Origin: Rahnella aquatilis CIP 78.65 = ATCC 33071
GTDB taxonomy: Bacteria; Pseudomonadota; Gammaproteobacteria; Enterobacterales; Enterobacteriaceae
DNA length: 64,000 nt
Direction of reading: 5' to 3'
Assembly (NCBI RefSeq): GCF_000241955.1
Contig: NC_016818.1
Span: forward strand, 3,844,001-3,908,000
The notes under the pieces are model-generated. The model did no database searches. It worked only from the letters and a program-made list of their open reading frames with translations, and was not told where the DNA came from. This document shows, in pieces, positions 30,110 to 38,087 of this stretch. The number at the start of each line of letters is the position of its first letter. Within the stretch, counting starts at the first letter, position 1. Position numbers and translations under genes: made by a program.

Positions 30110-30291
30110 AGGTAATCGAAATAAAAACGGGCATCCTGACCATTCTGGTTGGCTACGACGCGGGCCCTGTCCAGTCCGGCCTGAACCTGGTCAAGCTGAC
30201 GCATCACCAGAGCCAGTTCATCTTTTTCAGAAGCCTGTATCGGGAACGTGCTTCTCCGTGCTGCTTTTAGAGCAAGGTGTGAAGCGGACAT
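30031..30291 (-). pseudogene. RAQPRD-family ICE protein, N-terminal fragment
   Basis: Residues 20-60 of this 86-residue reading frame (SEKDELALVMRQLDQVQAGL..., ...DARFYFDYL) resemble the start of RAQPRD-family integrative conjugative element proteins: acidic, an (L/M)(V/M)RQLD motif, then RF-FDY. The defining RAQPRD end is absent. After about position 30110 the frame runs through integrase DNA in the wrong phase, so the last ~26 residues are meaningless. This is a deletion junction between an ICE transfer gene and the integrase gene. The family call rests on motif recall and is moderate. Confidence 0.55.
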
Positions 30292-30671
30292 TCTGCCCCC
30301 TTATTAAACTTGCCAGCAGTGAGTCGACAGATTGCTTAAGAACAATACGTTTCAATAAATGCGGAGAACCAGAAGGGCATGTTCAAATAAAGTCCCTGCG
30401 GTGATTCGTTTTTAGAAACCGACTAGCCCTCACCCCTTTATGTTTATAGCTGGCTTTGGTTCCCGGAATTCATCTGCGGTATTTTGGTAGTAAGGTTCTT
30501 TTAGAACGAGGTCTTTGTTGTGCCAGCGCTCTTAGAGCTGCCGAAACGGCGAAGAAAGTTGGCCTTATGTTAAATCCCGTCACCTAGCAACAAATACATC
30601 ATCATGATTTAAAACAACAAATAAATTAAAACCTTTTGTATAAGTAATTATTTCCCTCATAACTGGGCACG

Positions 30672-30701
30672 TTGACGGCCTCCGCAATTCAGGCATAGCA
30701 T
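30672..30701 (+). promoter_or_regulatory. Possible bacteriocin promoter
   Basis: TTGACG (30672-30677) lies 17-18 bases before ATAGCA/TAGCAT, a weak -10, directly upstream of the LexA boxes. This is the usual arrangement in colicin promoters. The rest of 30292-30671 shows no gene. Confidence 0.4.
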
Positions 30702-30708
30702 GCAAACA

Positions 30709-30738
30709 CTGTATGTAAAAACATATATATATATACAG
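30709..30738 (+). promoter_or_regulatory. Tandem overlapping LexA (SOS) boxes of the bacteriocin operon
   Basis: The 30-base site starts with CTGTATGTAAAAACAT (CTGT-N8-ACAT) and runs on into an ATATAT tract ending ACAG. Total length, the outer CTGT and ACAG, and the central ACAT match the double LexA box of E-group colicin operons, in which two LexA dimers bind overlapping sites. It lies about 118 bases before the bacteriocin ATG. Expression should be SOS-induced and stay tightly repressed otherwise. Confidence 0.75.
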
Positions 30739-30856
30739 CATTAGTGGTATGGCAGAGCACTAAATATAGCGAACCTGATGTTAGTTAGTGAGCCATAAAA
30801 CGCATACCACACTTCCCTTAAGTAAAAAAATATAATGATTGAAAGAGGAAAAGACT

Positions 30857-33277
30857 ATGCCTGGATTCAGTTATAACGGTGACGGTAAGGTTCCCACGGG
30901 CTATTTTAATGGGCCTCCGGTGACCTATGATTCTGACGGCTCTGTGCGTGTAAATCTATCTCATGTTGATGAGGGCAGTACGAATACAGGAACTGGCAAT
31001 GCAGGCGGGCATGATACCGGCAGCGCTTCGGGGTCATCCGGTTCTGTAGGTAGTAATTGGGCTGGCTCTGGACCAGTTAATACGTCGTTGATTAACGCCA
31101 CCATTTCAGAAAGCCTGAGTAACTTACTCGTCGCAGTAACGTCTACCGCATCTTATCGAATATTGCGCGCGGCTTTTGATGCTTTAGCTCTTGTTCAACA
31201 GCCTGTTGCACGTGACCAGATTGTTCAGGCCTGGCAGCGCGCCCATGACCTGATGCCGGATAAAGTGACAGAAAGTTATGAAACCGGCGGAAGCAATGGT
31301 CATACAGCAACCCGAACAACCGATAATGCCGCTAAAAAAACGATGGCCCAGGCCGTTACTCAGGTACTGAGCGATCTTCAGAGTGCAATATCTCAGCATC
31401 AGAAAGCAGGCGCTGCAGCCTCGGAGGCGGCAGCATCTGCAGCTGCGGAAGCTGAAAAACAAAGACAGGCGGCGATTGCCGCTGCCGGCATTGCGGGGCT
31501 GAATCAGTCGGTTTCTCAGTCTCAGGCGAATCTGAATACTGCGACCGCAGAGCAGTCGCGTTTGCAGCAGGCAGCGAATGTCGCTGCGCAAAACGCGGTG
31601 AATCTTCGACAGGCCGCTCAGTCAGCCGAGTCCGCTGCGCAACAGGCGGCGTTACGTGCTAACCAGCTGAATGCACAGGCCGCCAAGCTCACTAAAAGGA
31701 ACGGTGACTATGGTCACTGGGAAACACGTGATGTTGGCGGGAAAAATGATCGAACTGTCAGCATTTTTGTCACTGAACTCACCGGTAGCACGTTGAATGC
31801 GGCGCGGACGAACGCAACAAACACTCGTAACTCTGCCAATCAGCAGGCTGGCCAGGCCAGTGCGGCAGAGCAGGCCAGTGCGGCGGCGGCGGTGGCCGCA
31901 CGTGATGCAGAAACCCATCGACAGGCTGCGCAGGCAGCGTTGACAGCTTCACAGCAGGCTGCGTCACGCGCTGCGGAAGCTGAGCGGCAACGTAAGGCCG
32001 CAGAGGCCGCCGCCGCGGCGGCAGCAACCGCCGCCCGAGCAGCAGAAGCTGAACGACAACGTAAGGCGGCAGAAGCCGCCGCCGCGAAACTCGCGCAAGC
32101 TATGCAGGCACGCCAGGTTGCAGCTGACTCGCTGAGAACAATCAGTATTCAGTCTGTCCGTGGGATCCCTTTGAGTGCTTCTATGACCGGTACACCCATT
32201 AGCTGGGCTGTAGCATCCGAAGGCGGCGTTGTGCTGGGTGATGATGTCGTCGGTGCTGCCTGGGGCAGAATCAGCGCCGCCCTCGCCGAATTGCGCGGTA
32301 TTGCCACGGCAAGTCTGGCTGGCCCGGTAGCCGTGACGATTGTGGGGCTGCTGTATTCAAGCGAAGTAGGTGTGGGCAGTGATGTGGTACCGGGACGGGA
32401 TATCAGTACGTTGATCTCCGGAGACGTCTTGTCTTTGCCCGATTCTGCGGTATTAAATAATGCGGCTGATACGAACGTGGGTATTTCTATGCCCGTTCGC
32501 GGTCAAATGGTTATGCGTGAAAATGGTACGTTAGAAGCGCAACTGGTACGTACCGGTATTGCCGGCAGCGTTCCGGTCGTAAGAGCTGTAAAAGATAATA
32601 AAACCGGTTACTGGAGTTATACGCTGCCGACAATGGCGGGTGTGCCGGCACAGACCATTCTGGTGAGTCCTGCAGATGCGCCTGGTGTAAACACGCCTCT
32701 GACGATGGGCGGTCCGGTTCCATTGCCTGAAAACATCGTGCATACAGGTAACCCAGTCTCCGCGCCACAGGGCGTGACAGTCACCACGACGCCGGTGGCA
32801 GACGATCTGGATTTTAGAGACGTCATTCTGATTTTTCCGGCAGCGTCCGGGCTGAAACCGCTGTACGTGATGTTGCGCAGCCCCCGGAATATGCCCGGTA
32901 CCGTCAGTGGTAAAGGCCAGCCCGTTGGGGATAACTGGCTTGGGAACGCCGGTGTGGGTGATGGTGCGCCGCTCCCGAGTCAGATCGCCAATAAACTGCG
33001 TGGCCGGACGTTTGGGAGCTTTGATTCGTTCCGTCGAGCTTTCTGGAAGACAGTGGCCGATGATCCTGAACTAAGCAAACAATTTGATCCTAACAGCTTA
33101 AATACGATGAGAAATGGACGAGCTCCATACGTTAGAAAACAAGATCGAATTGGCAAACGAGTCAAAATTGAGTTACACCATAAACAGGAAATTTCTAAAG
33201 GTGGGGATGTATACAACGTTGATAATCTGAATGCAGCAACCCCTAAAAATCATATTGAAATTCATAAAGGTAATTGA
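30857..33277 (+). CDS. Colicin E-type / S-type pyocin-like DNase bacteriocin
   Basis: From the ATG at 30857 (GAGGA ribosome-binding site; the TTG at 30839 is not needed) the protein has 806 residues. It has a Gly/Ser-rich N-terminal translocation region (1-75) and an Ala-rich coiled coil of about 200 residues that probably binds the receptor. An S-type pyocin middle domain follows (about 480-690). The C-terminal HNH nuclease is close to colicins E2/E9 (NWLGNAGVGDGAPLPSQIAN, KLRGRTFGSFDSFRRAFW, DPELSKQF). The metal-site histidines are in IELHHKQ and HIEIHKG at the end. It should cut the DNA of related bacteria after uptake. Immunity follows 3 bases later. Confidence 0.93.
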   Translation: MPGFSYNGDGKVPTGYFNGPPVTYDSDGSVRVNLSHVDEGSTNTGTGNAGGHDTGSASGSSGSVGSNWAGSGPVNTSLINATISESLSNLLVAVTSTASYRILRAAFDALALVQQPVARDQIVQAWQRAHDLMPDKVTESYETGGSNGHTATRTTDNAAKKTMAQAVTQVLSDLQSAISQHQKAGAAASEAAASAAAEAEKQRQAAIAAAGIAGLNQSVSQSQANLNTATAEQSRLQQAANVAAQNAVNLRQAAQSAESAAQQAALRANQLNAQAAKLTKRNGDYGHWETRDVGGKNDRTVSIFVTELTGSTLNAARTNATNTRNSANQQAGQASAAEQASAAAAVAARDAETHRQAAQAALTASQQAASRAAEAERQRKAAEAAAAAAATAARAAEAERQRKAAEAAAAKLAQAMQARQVAADSLRTISIQSVRGIPLSASMTGTPISWAVASEGGVVLGDDVVGAAWGRISAALAELRGIATASLAGPVAVTIVGLLYSSEVGVGSDVVPGRDISTLISGDVLSLPDSAVLNNAADTNVGISMPVRGQMVMRENGTLEAQLVRTGIAGSVPVVRAVKDNKTGYWSYTLPTMAGVPAQTILVSPADAPGVNTPLTMGGPVPLPENIVHTGNPVSAPQGVTVTTTPVADDLDFRDVILIFPAASGLKPLYVMLRSPRNMPGTVSGKGQPVGDNWLGNAGVGDGAPLPSQIANKLRGRTFGSFDSFRRAFWKTVADDPELSKQFDPNSLNTMRNGRAPYVRKQDRIGKRVKIELHHKQEISKGGDVYNVDNLNAATPKNHIEIHKGN
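31970..32086 (+). repeat. Direct repeat within the bacteriocin coiled coil
   Basis: Two 48-base copies (31970-32017 and 32039-32086), 21 bases apart, each encode A-E-A-E-R-Q-R-K-A-A-E-A-A-A-A. They differ at several third positions, so the duplication is not very recent. Such repeats can lengthen or shorten the coiled-coil arm. Confidence 0.75.
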
Positions 33278-33280
33278 AAA

Positions 33281-33535
33281 ATGGACAAAACAATATTATC
33301 TGATTTTACTGAAAGTGAGTTTTTGGATTTTGTTACCGGGATTTGTAAAGACACTTATAAAACAGAACAAGAGCACATTTCAGCAGTACTTCTGTTTGAA
33401 CTGTTAACAGAGCATCCAGCAGGTTCAGATCTGATTTATTATCCAGAATCTGGAGTTGATAATACTCCCGTAGGAATAGTCAAAACTATCAAAGAATGGC
33501 GAGCTGCCAACGGTAAGCCAGGATTTAAATCATAA
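33281..33535 (+). CDS. DNase colicin immunity protein (Im2/Im9 family)
   Basis: The 84-residue acidic protein has the four-helix immunity core: SDFTESEFLDFVTGIC, LLTEHPAGSDLIYYPESG (helix III with the two conserved tyrosines) and VKTIKEWRAANGKPGFK. It resembles Im2/Im9, which bind the HNH domain next to its active site. It begins 3 bases after the bacteriocin stop and is co-transcribed, so the producer is protected. A separate constitutive promoter inside the toxin gene would be expected but was not identified. Confidence 0.94.
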   Translation: MDKTILSDFTESEFLDFVTGICKDTYKTEQEHISAVLLFELLTEHPAGSDLIYYPESGVDNTPVGIVKTIKEWRAANGKPGFKS

Positions 33536-33544
33536 TAGCAAAGT

Positions 33545-33574
33545 CGATACGGCCCTCATATGAGGGTCGTATCG
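33545..33574 (+). terminator. Hairpin after the immunity gene
   Basis: A long near-perfect palindrome (CGATACG...CCCTCATATGAGGG...CGTATCG) lies 10 bases after the immunity stop. There is no T-tract. It probably ends or stabilises the bacteriocin-immunity mRNA. No lysis gene is visible between it and the next insertion-sequence scar. Confidence 0.6.
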
Positions 33575-33761
33575 AGGATTAGCTGATATTCGGAAATAGC
33601 CCTACGCTCACATAGATTAGCTCAGACTTGAACTGACAAATTTCGTAGGTAGAACATCATCAAATCTGACAGTCCGGTTTGAGCGAGTGTAGTCCCTCCT
33701 GAATTTAGTCTGACCGCTTGATAGAGTTCTCTGGTTAAAATACAACCAAAGGAGGCTCATC

Positions 33762-33950
33762 ATGAAGAAAGCGCGTTTCACTGAAACTCAGATCCTGCGA
33801 GTTCTAAAAGAAGTTAAAGGGGGTCGACATGTTAAGGATGTGTGCCGTGAAAACGGCGTGTCGGAAGCCAGCTATTACAACTGGAAATCTAAATACGGCG
33901 GTATGGAGCCCTCTGATATCAAACGAATGAAAGAGCTGGAAGATGCCTGA
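33762..33950 (+). pseudogene. IS3-family (IS407-like) transposase OrfA, truncated
   Basis: The 62-residue frame MKKARFTETQILRVLKEVKG...YYNWKSKYGGMEPSDIKRMK is the helix-turn-helix OrfA of IS3-family elements of the IS407 type. It stops right after KELEDA, where full OrfA continues as a leucine-zipper tail, and no OrfB follows. The element is a left-end scar beginning near 33690. No function remains. Confidence 0.8.
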
Positions 33951-34130
33951 CGAAAAAGCTTTGGGCCCAAATTGGACCGGTGGCGGAAGGTAAAATTCGT
34001 TAGGCATCCCTTATCCATCAGAACCTGTACACGATTTTTCGGGCACATCCTCTACCCAAGTTATACTTTTAAAGTTTATTTGTTCAATGCCGATAAGTGC
34101 TTAATTGCTTTTATTTAACGGTAATACAAT

Positions 34131-34733
34131 ATGGATAATCCTATAGTCAGTTCCAAAAGTAATAAAGTTACAGACTATGAACATTTGAAGGAATGTTTAA
34201 GAAAAGAAGTGATAAAAAGAGATGGGGGCAAGGCATTCTCATGGTTGAAAGTTCTTCACCGCGTTGCTTTTAATCGCAAAAAACGCTTCTACTTTTGGTG
34301 GCGAATTGCAAACTATTTGTATAAATCCTCATCATCTCGTCAGCGAAAAATCGCCAAAATCATTGGAGTTAACTTAGCCAGAAAGTATGGTGCAGACATA
34401 AGCATTGCTGCGCATATCGGAACCGGTATGAAAATAAACCATTATGTGGGGATCGTAATCAGAGCAGAATGTGTGATTGGCGACAATGTGAATATCCGTC
34501 AAAACACGACTATTGGAAGGAAAAAATCAACACCTGATATAGGATATATCACAATCGGTAATAACGTCGATATCGGTGCTAACTCCTGCATCCTTGGGGA
34601 CATAGTTATTGGAGACAATGTCACTATTGGAGCAATGTCATTTATCAATAAAGATATCCCCGCAAACACCCTTGTTTATAGTCAAAAAACTACTCAGATC
34701 GTAATTAAAGCCCCTGTAAATAATTCTGTGTAA
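34131..34733 (+). CDS. Serine acetyltransferase-like hexapeptide-repeat protein
   Basis: The 200-residue protein resembles the CysE/WcaB branch of left-handed beta-helix acetyltransferases. Repeats run from about residue 100 (ISIAAHIGTGMKINHYVGIV, CVIGDNVNIRQNTTIGRK, ITIGNNVDIGANSCILGD, IVIGDNVTIGAMSFINKD). His in KINHYVGIV could be catalytic. The N-terminal ~95 residues are basic and helical. It is AT-rich and lies between two IS scars. In surface-polysaccharide loci such proteins often O-acetylate sugars; a role in cysteine synthesis is less likely here. Confidence 0.75.
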   Translation: MDNPIVSSKSNKVTDYEHLKECLRKEVIKRDGGKAFSWLKVLHRVAFNRKKRFYFWWRIANYLYKSSSSRQRKIAKIIGVNLARKYGADISIAAHIGTGMKINHYVGIVIRAECVIGDNVNIRQNTTIGRKKSTPDIGYITIGNNVDIGANSCILGDIVIGDNVTIGAMSFINKDIPANTLVYSQKTTQIVIKAPVNNSV

Positions 34734-34744
34734 CTGCCACCGTA

Positions 34745-35024
34745 TTAGAGGTGATCGCTCAGGCGGTCACCGAACTCGATAATAAAACGGCTCATCGCCA
34801 ACCGCCAGTTCTGGATCGGCATACTCCATTTTTTGAAGCATCCCTGATTGCCAGATAGATAACCCTACGCACCGAGTCGTCTGTCGGGAACACCTTTCGC
34901 TTTTTGATGGCTGCGAGGATAACGCTGTTCAGCGATTCGATGGCATTCGTGGTGTAGATTGCCTTGCGGATATCAGGCGGATAGCCGAAGAACGTATTGA
35001 GATTTTCCCAGTGGGTAATCCCCC
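34745..35024 (-). pseudogene. IS256-family transposase, C-terminal remnant with frameshift
   Basis: On the minus strand this encodes THWENLNTFFGYPPDIRKAI, TTNAIESLNSVILAAIKKRK and VFPTDDSVRRVIYLAIRDAS. It then switches frame in an A-run (one A missing) and continues WSMPIQNWRLAMSRFIIEFG to the normal stop. This is the end of an IS256-type mutator transposase. About two thirds of the gene is missing on the right. No function remains. Confidence 0.82.
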
Positions 35025-35204
35025 CCTTAAACTGCGCTCTCTGCCAAGCTCAGCCTTTGATAAGCGCTCTAAACTAAAGAAATCAGAAAGCGATTGTCTT
35101 TTTTAATGATTCCAGGGCTCAAGTTTTTTCCTAACTCGTCGATAAGTGATCTTCTTTTACGTATTGACGGTGTTGTATACATGTTAGCTTCTTCGCAGGA
35201 CAAA

Positions 35205-37193
35205 ATGTCATCCAAATACTATCGAAGGGACATTGATGGCCTAAGGGCCATAGCTATCCTTTTGGTTGTGATATTTCATAGTGGATCACTACTCTTTCCT
35301 TCAGGTTTTATTGGCGTTGATATATTTTTTGTTATATCCGGATATCTCATTACAAATATAATCACATCACAGCAGCATGAAAACACCTTCAAACTAAGTG
35401 AATTTTACAGAAGAAGACTTTGGCGTATTCAACCCGTACTGATTTTCATGTGGTTGGTTGTTTGTATATTAATAAGCCTCACATACTTGCCAATTGATTA
35501 TATAAGTTATGTTCATAGCCAAAAATACTCTAGTCTTTTACTTGCCAATCAATATTTTGGCAAATCATCGGCAGAATACGCCTCCCCAGACACAACAGTC
35601 ATGCCACTTCTGCACACATGGTCTCTGGCAATCGAATGGCAGTGGTACCTTATCCTACCTCTTGCTCTTTTAGCACTAAAAAAGGTCGCACCCCGCCTCA
35701 AACCTGCTAATGCCATCTATATTTTTTTCGCTATTTCTCTGATAACTTCAATAACCGTGATGTCTTTCAAACCTTTTGGTGGTTATTATTTTCTCACAAC
35801 AAGGATTTATGAATTCCTCGCAGGCGGTTGCGTTATATTTCTTGAACGTAGATTTGAGGGAAAGGTAAATAATAAAATCCTCAACAACATATTAGGCTTA
35901 TTAGCTATTAGCATTATTCTTTACGCCGCTTTATCTCAAGGGGTGCTTAGGGATTATCCTAATCAATATGCAATACTCGTGACTCTATCAAGTGGGATCC
36001 TCATATTCATTGGTGCTGCTGATAAAGAAACCATTCTGACGAAGTTTTTTAGTAGCGCGCCTATGACCTATCTGGGTAAATTATCGTACTCCATTTACCT
36101 TTGGCATTGGCCGATTTTTTCTATTAATAACTATATCTATGGTGAGATGAGCGCGGTTAGAGTCTTTATATGTATGTTAATAACCATAATTTTATCTTTT
36201 ATATCATACTATTTTATTGAAACACCGCTCAGAAAAGCAAAAGTCTCTCTACTTAAAACCCTGTTACTTTTAGTTTTGTTACCAGCTTTACTCGCAACTG
36301 TCATATATAAGGTTGTAGACAAAAATCAAGGGTACTCATTTAGGCTAGGACATAATTATGATGCGTCTTTCAGGCTCGAAAAGATTTATTCGCAAAAGGC
36401 TCTTCATCGCAATGACTGCCTGGACGGCAAGCAAGCCCCCTCTGAATGTGAGTTCGGCGACCTCAAAGCGACAAGAACAGCACTCCTGATAGGCGACTCA
36501 AATTCTAACCACTTTTGGGGGTTTTGGGATGTAATGGGCATTAATGCTCATGTTAAATTTACAGCTCTCAGTACCCCTTCATGCCTCTCTCTGCCTGGTA
36601 TTTATCAGTTCGATTGGTGGATATATAAAAATCAAAGCTATCTGAAATGTTATGAAAACACACAACACTATTATGAGCTCATTAAAAATCGTCACTACGA
36701 TTACGTCATCATAGGTGAAATTTGGGAACAATATGCACAGGGCCCTTGGTTAATTAACTCTGAAAATAATCCTCGCAGTGAATCGTTATCACAGGCCCGA
36801 ATGGAAGAGGCTTTGCGTAAAGCATTAGATATTATTATTGCCAGCGGGGCTCGCCCTATCTTAATGAGAACTATTGCGCCGATGCCAAAAGGGTATATGG
36901 CTTGCCGTGCAAAAGAAGCCATTCTACGCCACCCTTATAATAAAGAAGCTTGCGATTCTACGCCGACAGGAAGTTCAGAAAATGAGTGGACCATGGGTTT
37001 GTTCAAAAAAATGACAGATTCTTACCCGACCTTACAGTTAGTAGATCCAAAAAAAGTACAATGCCCTCAGGGGGAGTGCATTACACAATTAAATGGGATA
37101 GGAATATATCGAGATGTAGGGCATATTACTGATTATGCATCTTATAGTTTTGGTGAATATTATCTTCGCTGGTTTGGTAATCCATTAAAATAA
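35205..37193 (+). CDS. OafA-type membrane acyltransferase with SGNH domain
   Basis: From the ATG at 35205 (AGGA just upstream) the protein has 662 residues and starts MSSKYYRRDIDGLRAIAILL, the acyltransferase-3 signature; upstream starts at 35094 or 35181 add non-family sequence. About ten membrane helices follow (1-370), with LLHTWSLAIEWQWYLILP and LSYSIYLWHWPIF. The C-terminal periplasmic SGNH domain has LLIGDSNSNHFWGF (Ser nucleophile) and RDVGHITDYAS (Asp/His). Such proteins O-acetylate LPS, O-antigen or peptidoglycan. Being island-borne, it may change serotype or phage receptor. Confidence 0.87.
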   Translation: MSSKYYRRDIDGLRAIAILLVVIFHSGSLLFPSGFIGVDIFFVISGYLITNIITSQQHENTFKLSEFYRRRLWRIQPVLIFMWLVVCILISLTYLPIDYISYVHSQKYSSLLLANQYFGKSSAEYASPDTTVMPLLHTWSLAIEWQWYLILPLALLALKKVAPRLKPANAIYIFFAISLITSITVMSFKPFGGYYFLTTRIYEFLAGGCVIFLERRFEGKVNNKILNNILGLLAISIILYAALSQGVLRDYPNQYAILVTLSSGILIFIGAADKETILTKFFSSAPMTYLGKLSYSIYLWHWPIFSINNYIYGEMSAVRVFICMLITIILSFISYYFIETPLRKAKVSLLKTLLLLVLLPALLATVIYKVVDKNQGYSFRLGHNYDASFRLEKIYSQKALHRNDCLDGKQAPSECEFGDLKATRTALLIGDSNSNHFWGFWDVMGINAHVKFTALSTPSCLSLPGIYQFDWWIYKNQSYLKCYENTQHYYELIKNRHYDYVIIGEIWEQYAQGPWLINSENNPRSESLSQARMEEALRKALDIIIASGARPILMRTIAPMPKGYMACRAKEAILRHPYNKEACDSTPTGSSENEWTMGLFKKMTDSYPTLQLVDPKKVQCPQGECITQLNGIGIYRDVGHITDYASYSFGEYYLRWFGNPLK

Positions 37194-37212
37194 CCACAAA
37201 TTAAATTAAAAT

Positions 37213-37241
37213 AACTGGTAGCCATACTCCAGCTACCAGTT
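37213..37241 (+). terminator. Hairpin after the acyltransferase gene
   Basis: A 10-base stem, AACTGGTAGC/GCTACCAGTT, lies 19 bases after the acyltransferase stop and is flanked by A/T-rich tracts on both sides. It could also end the minus-strand remnant that follows. Confidence 0.7.
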
Positions 37242-37269
37242 AAATTAAAATTTGGCATATTATTTATAG

Positions 37270-37458
37270 TTACTGATATCCCACAAAATTAAATATACCT
37301 GAGGAACATCCCTCAGTAGCATTAGGACTTGAATAGATAGTGTAGCTTGCTTTTGCCGGAACGGGGAAGGATATAAAGCCACTTTTTGCCCAATCAACAT
37401 TATTATCACTGGCATTAGCCACGATAAAACCATTTACCGAAGCGGTTAGGATGTAAGT
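37270..37458 (-). pseudogene. C-terminal remnant of a fibre- or adhesin-like protein
   Basis: The last 62 codons of a minus-strand gene survive, ending ...SVNGFIVANASDNNVDW, ...FISFPVPAKASYTIYSSPN and GIFNFVGYQ. The alternating hydrophobic pattern and the Gly-Ile-Phe-X-Phe end recall the tips of phage tail fibres or secreted beta-sandwich domains; this is a weak resemblance. The 5' part was lost where the IS3 scar begins. Confidence 0.4.
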
Positions 37459-37973
37459 ATCCCGCTTAACCGAGCACCAGATCATCACCGTTCTGAAGTC
37501 TGTTGAAGCCGGACGTACCGTCAAAAATGTCTGCCGCGAAGCGGGAATATCTGAGGCTTCGTACCATAACTGGAAAGCGAGGTATGGTGGCATGGAAGCC
37601 TCTGATATCAAAAAGATGAAGGATCTTAAGGACGAAAACCGCTGTCTCAAACAGATGTTTGCCGACCTGAGTCTGGAAAAACGCGCGTTAAAAGACGTCA
37701 TTGAAAAAAGCTTTAAAACCAGCGATAAAGCGTGAGCTCGTCAGGGATGTGAAAGAGATGTTTTCGATGAGCGTACGCCAGGCATACAGGACATTATCGC
37801 TGAGCAGGACGGTCTATTTTTACCAGCCCGATACCCGTCGCGATGAGCCGGTGATCCAGGCGCTGACTGAATATAACAGCGAGCGGCCTCATGAACCCCC
37901 GAACAACCTGACGCCAGAAGAGGACCGGCTGATGGCTGAAAAACCGGAGATCTCAAAAAGTGTGTGGAACTAA
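37459..37973 (+). pseudogene. IS3-family element with deleted OrfB
   Basis: OrfA is complete except for its first codons (SRLTEHQIITVLKSVEAGRT ... EKSFKTSDKA). OrfB starts with ELVRDVKEMFSMSVRQAYRT, then at EY is joined directly to the C-terminal end NSERPHEPPNNLTPEEDRL. The join removes nearly the whole DDE integrase domain. It is a different copy from the scar at 33762. It cannot transpose by itself. Confidence 0.85.
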
Positions 37974-38057
37974 AATAGGTGTGCCTGCAGTAAATTCGGA
38001 ATCGAAGCATGAAGGTAACTCACTGTTATTCGGTAATTTCATTGATGTGGAAGCGAA

Positions 38058-38087
38058 TCCTTGGTTCGATTCTGAGTCCGGCACCAT
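38058..38087 (+). repeat. attR: partial copy of the tRNA-Phe 3' end
   Basis: Thirty bases match the tRNA-Phe end at 29114-29144, with one C-to-T change and one missing G in the GGG of the acceptor stem. The copy is a repeat rather than a tRNA gene because no upstream cloverleaf exists. It marks the right end of the island. Confidence 0.85.

Larger units (their letters stand above)
29114..38087. mobile_element. Decayed genomic island integrated in tRNA-Phe
   Basis: About 9 kb lies between two copies of the tRNA-Phe 3' end. The contents fit an old island: a broken tyrosine integrase next to the tRNA, an ICE-type RAQPRD fragment, a bacteriocin-immunity pair, two acyltransferases, scars of at least three insertion sequences, and a fibre-like remnant. 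Base composition is lower in GC than the flanking backbone, especially 33.5-37.5 kb. With no intact integrase or transfer genes it is probably immobile by itself. Confidence 0.85.

Noticed and set aside
35094..35204. An earlier start for the OafA-type protein
   Set aside because: The extra residues have no acyltransferase similarity, and no ribosome-binding site precedes them.
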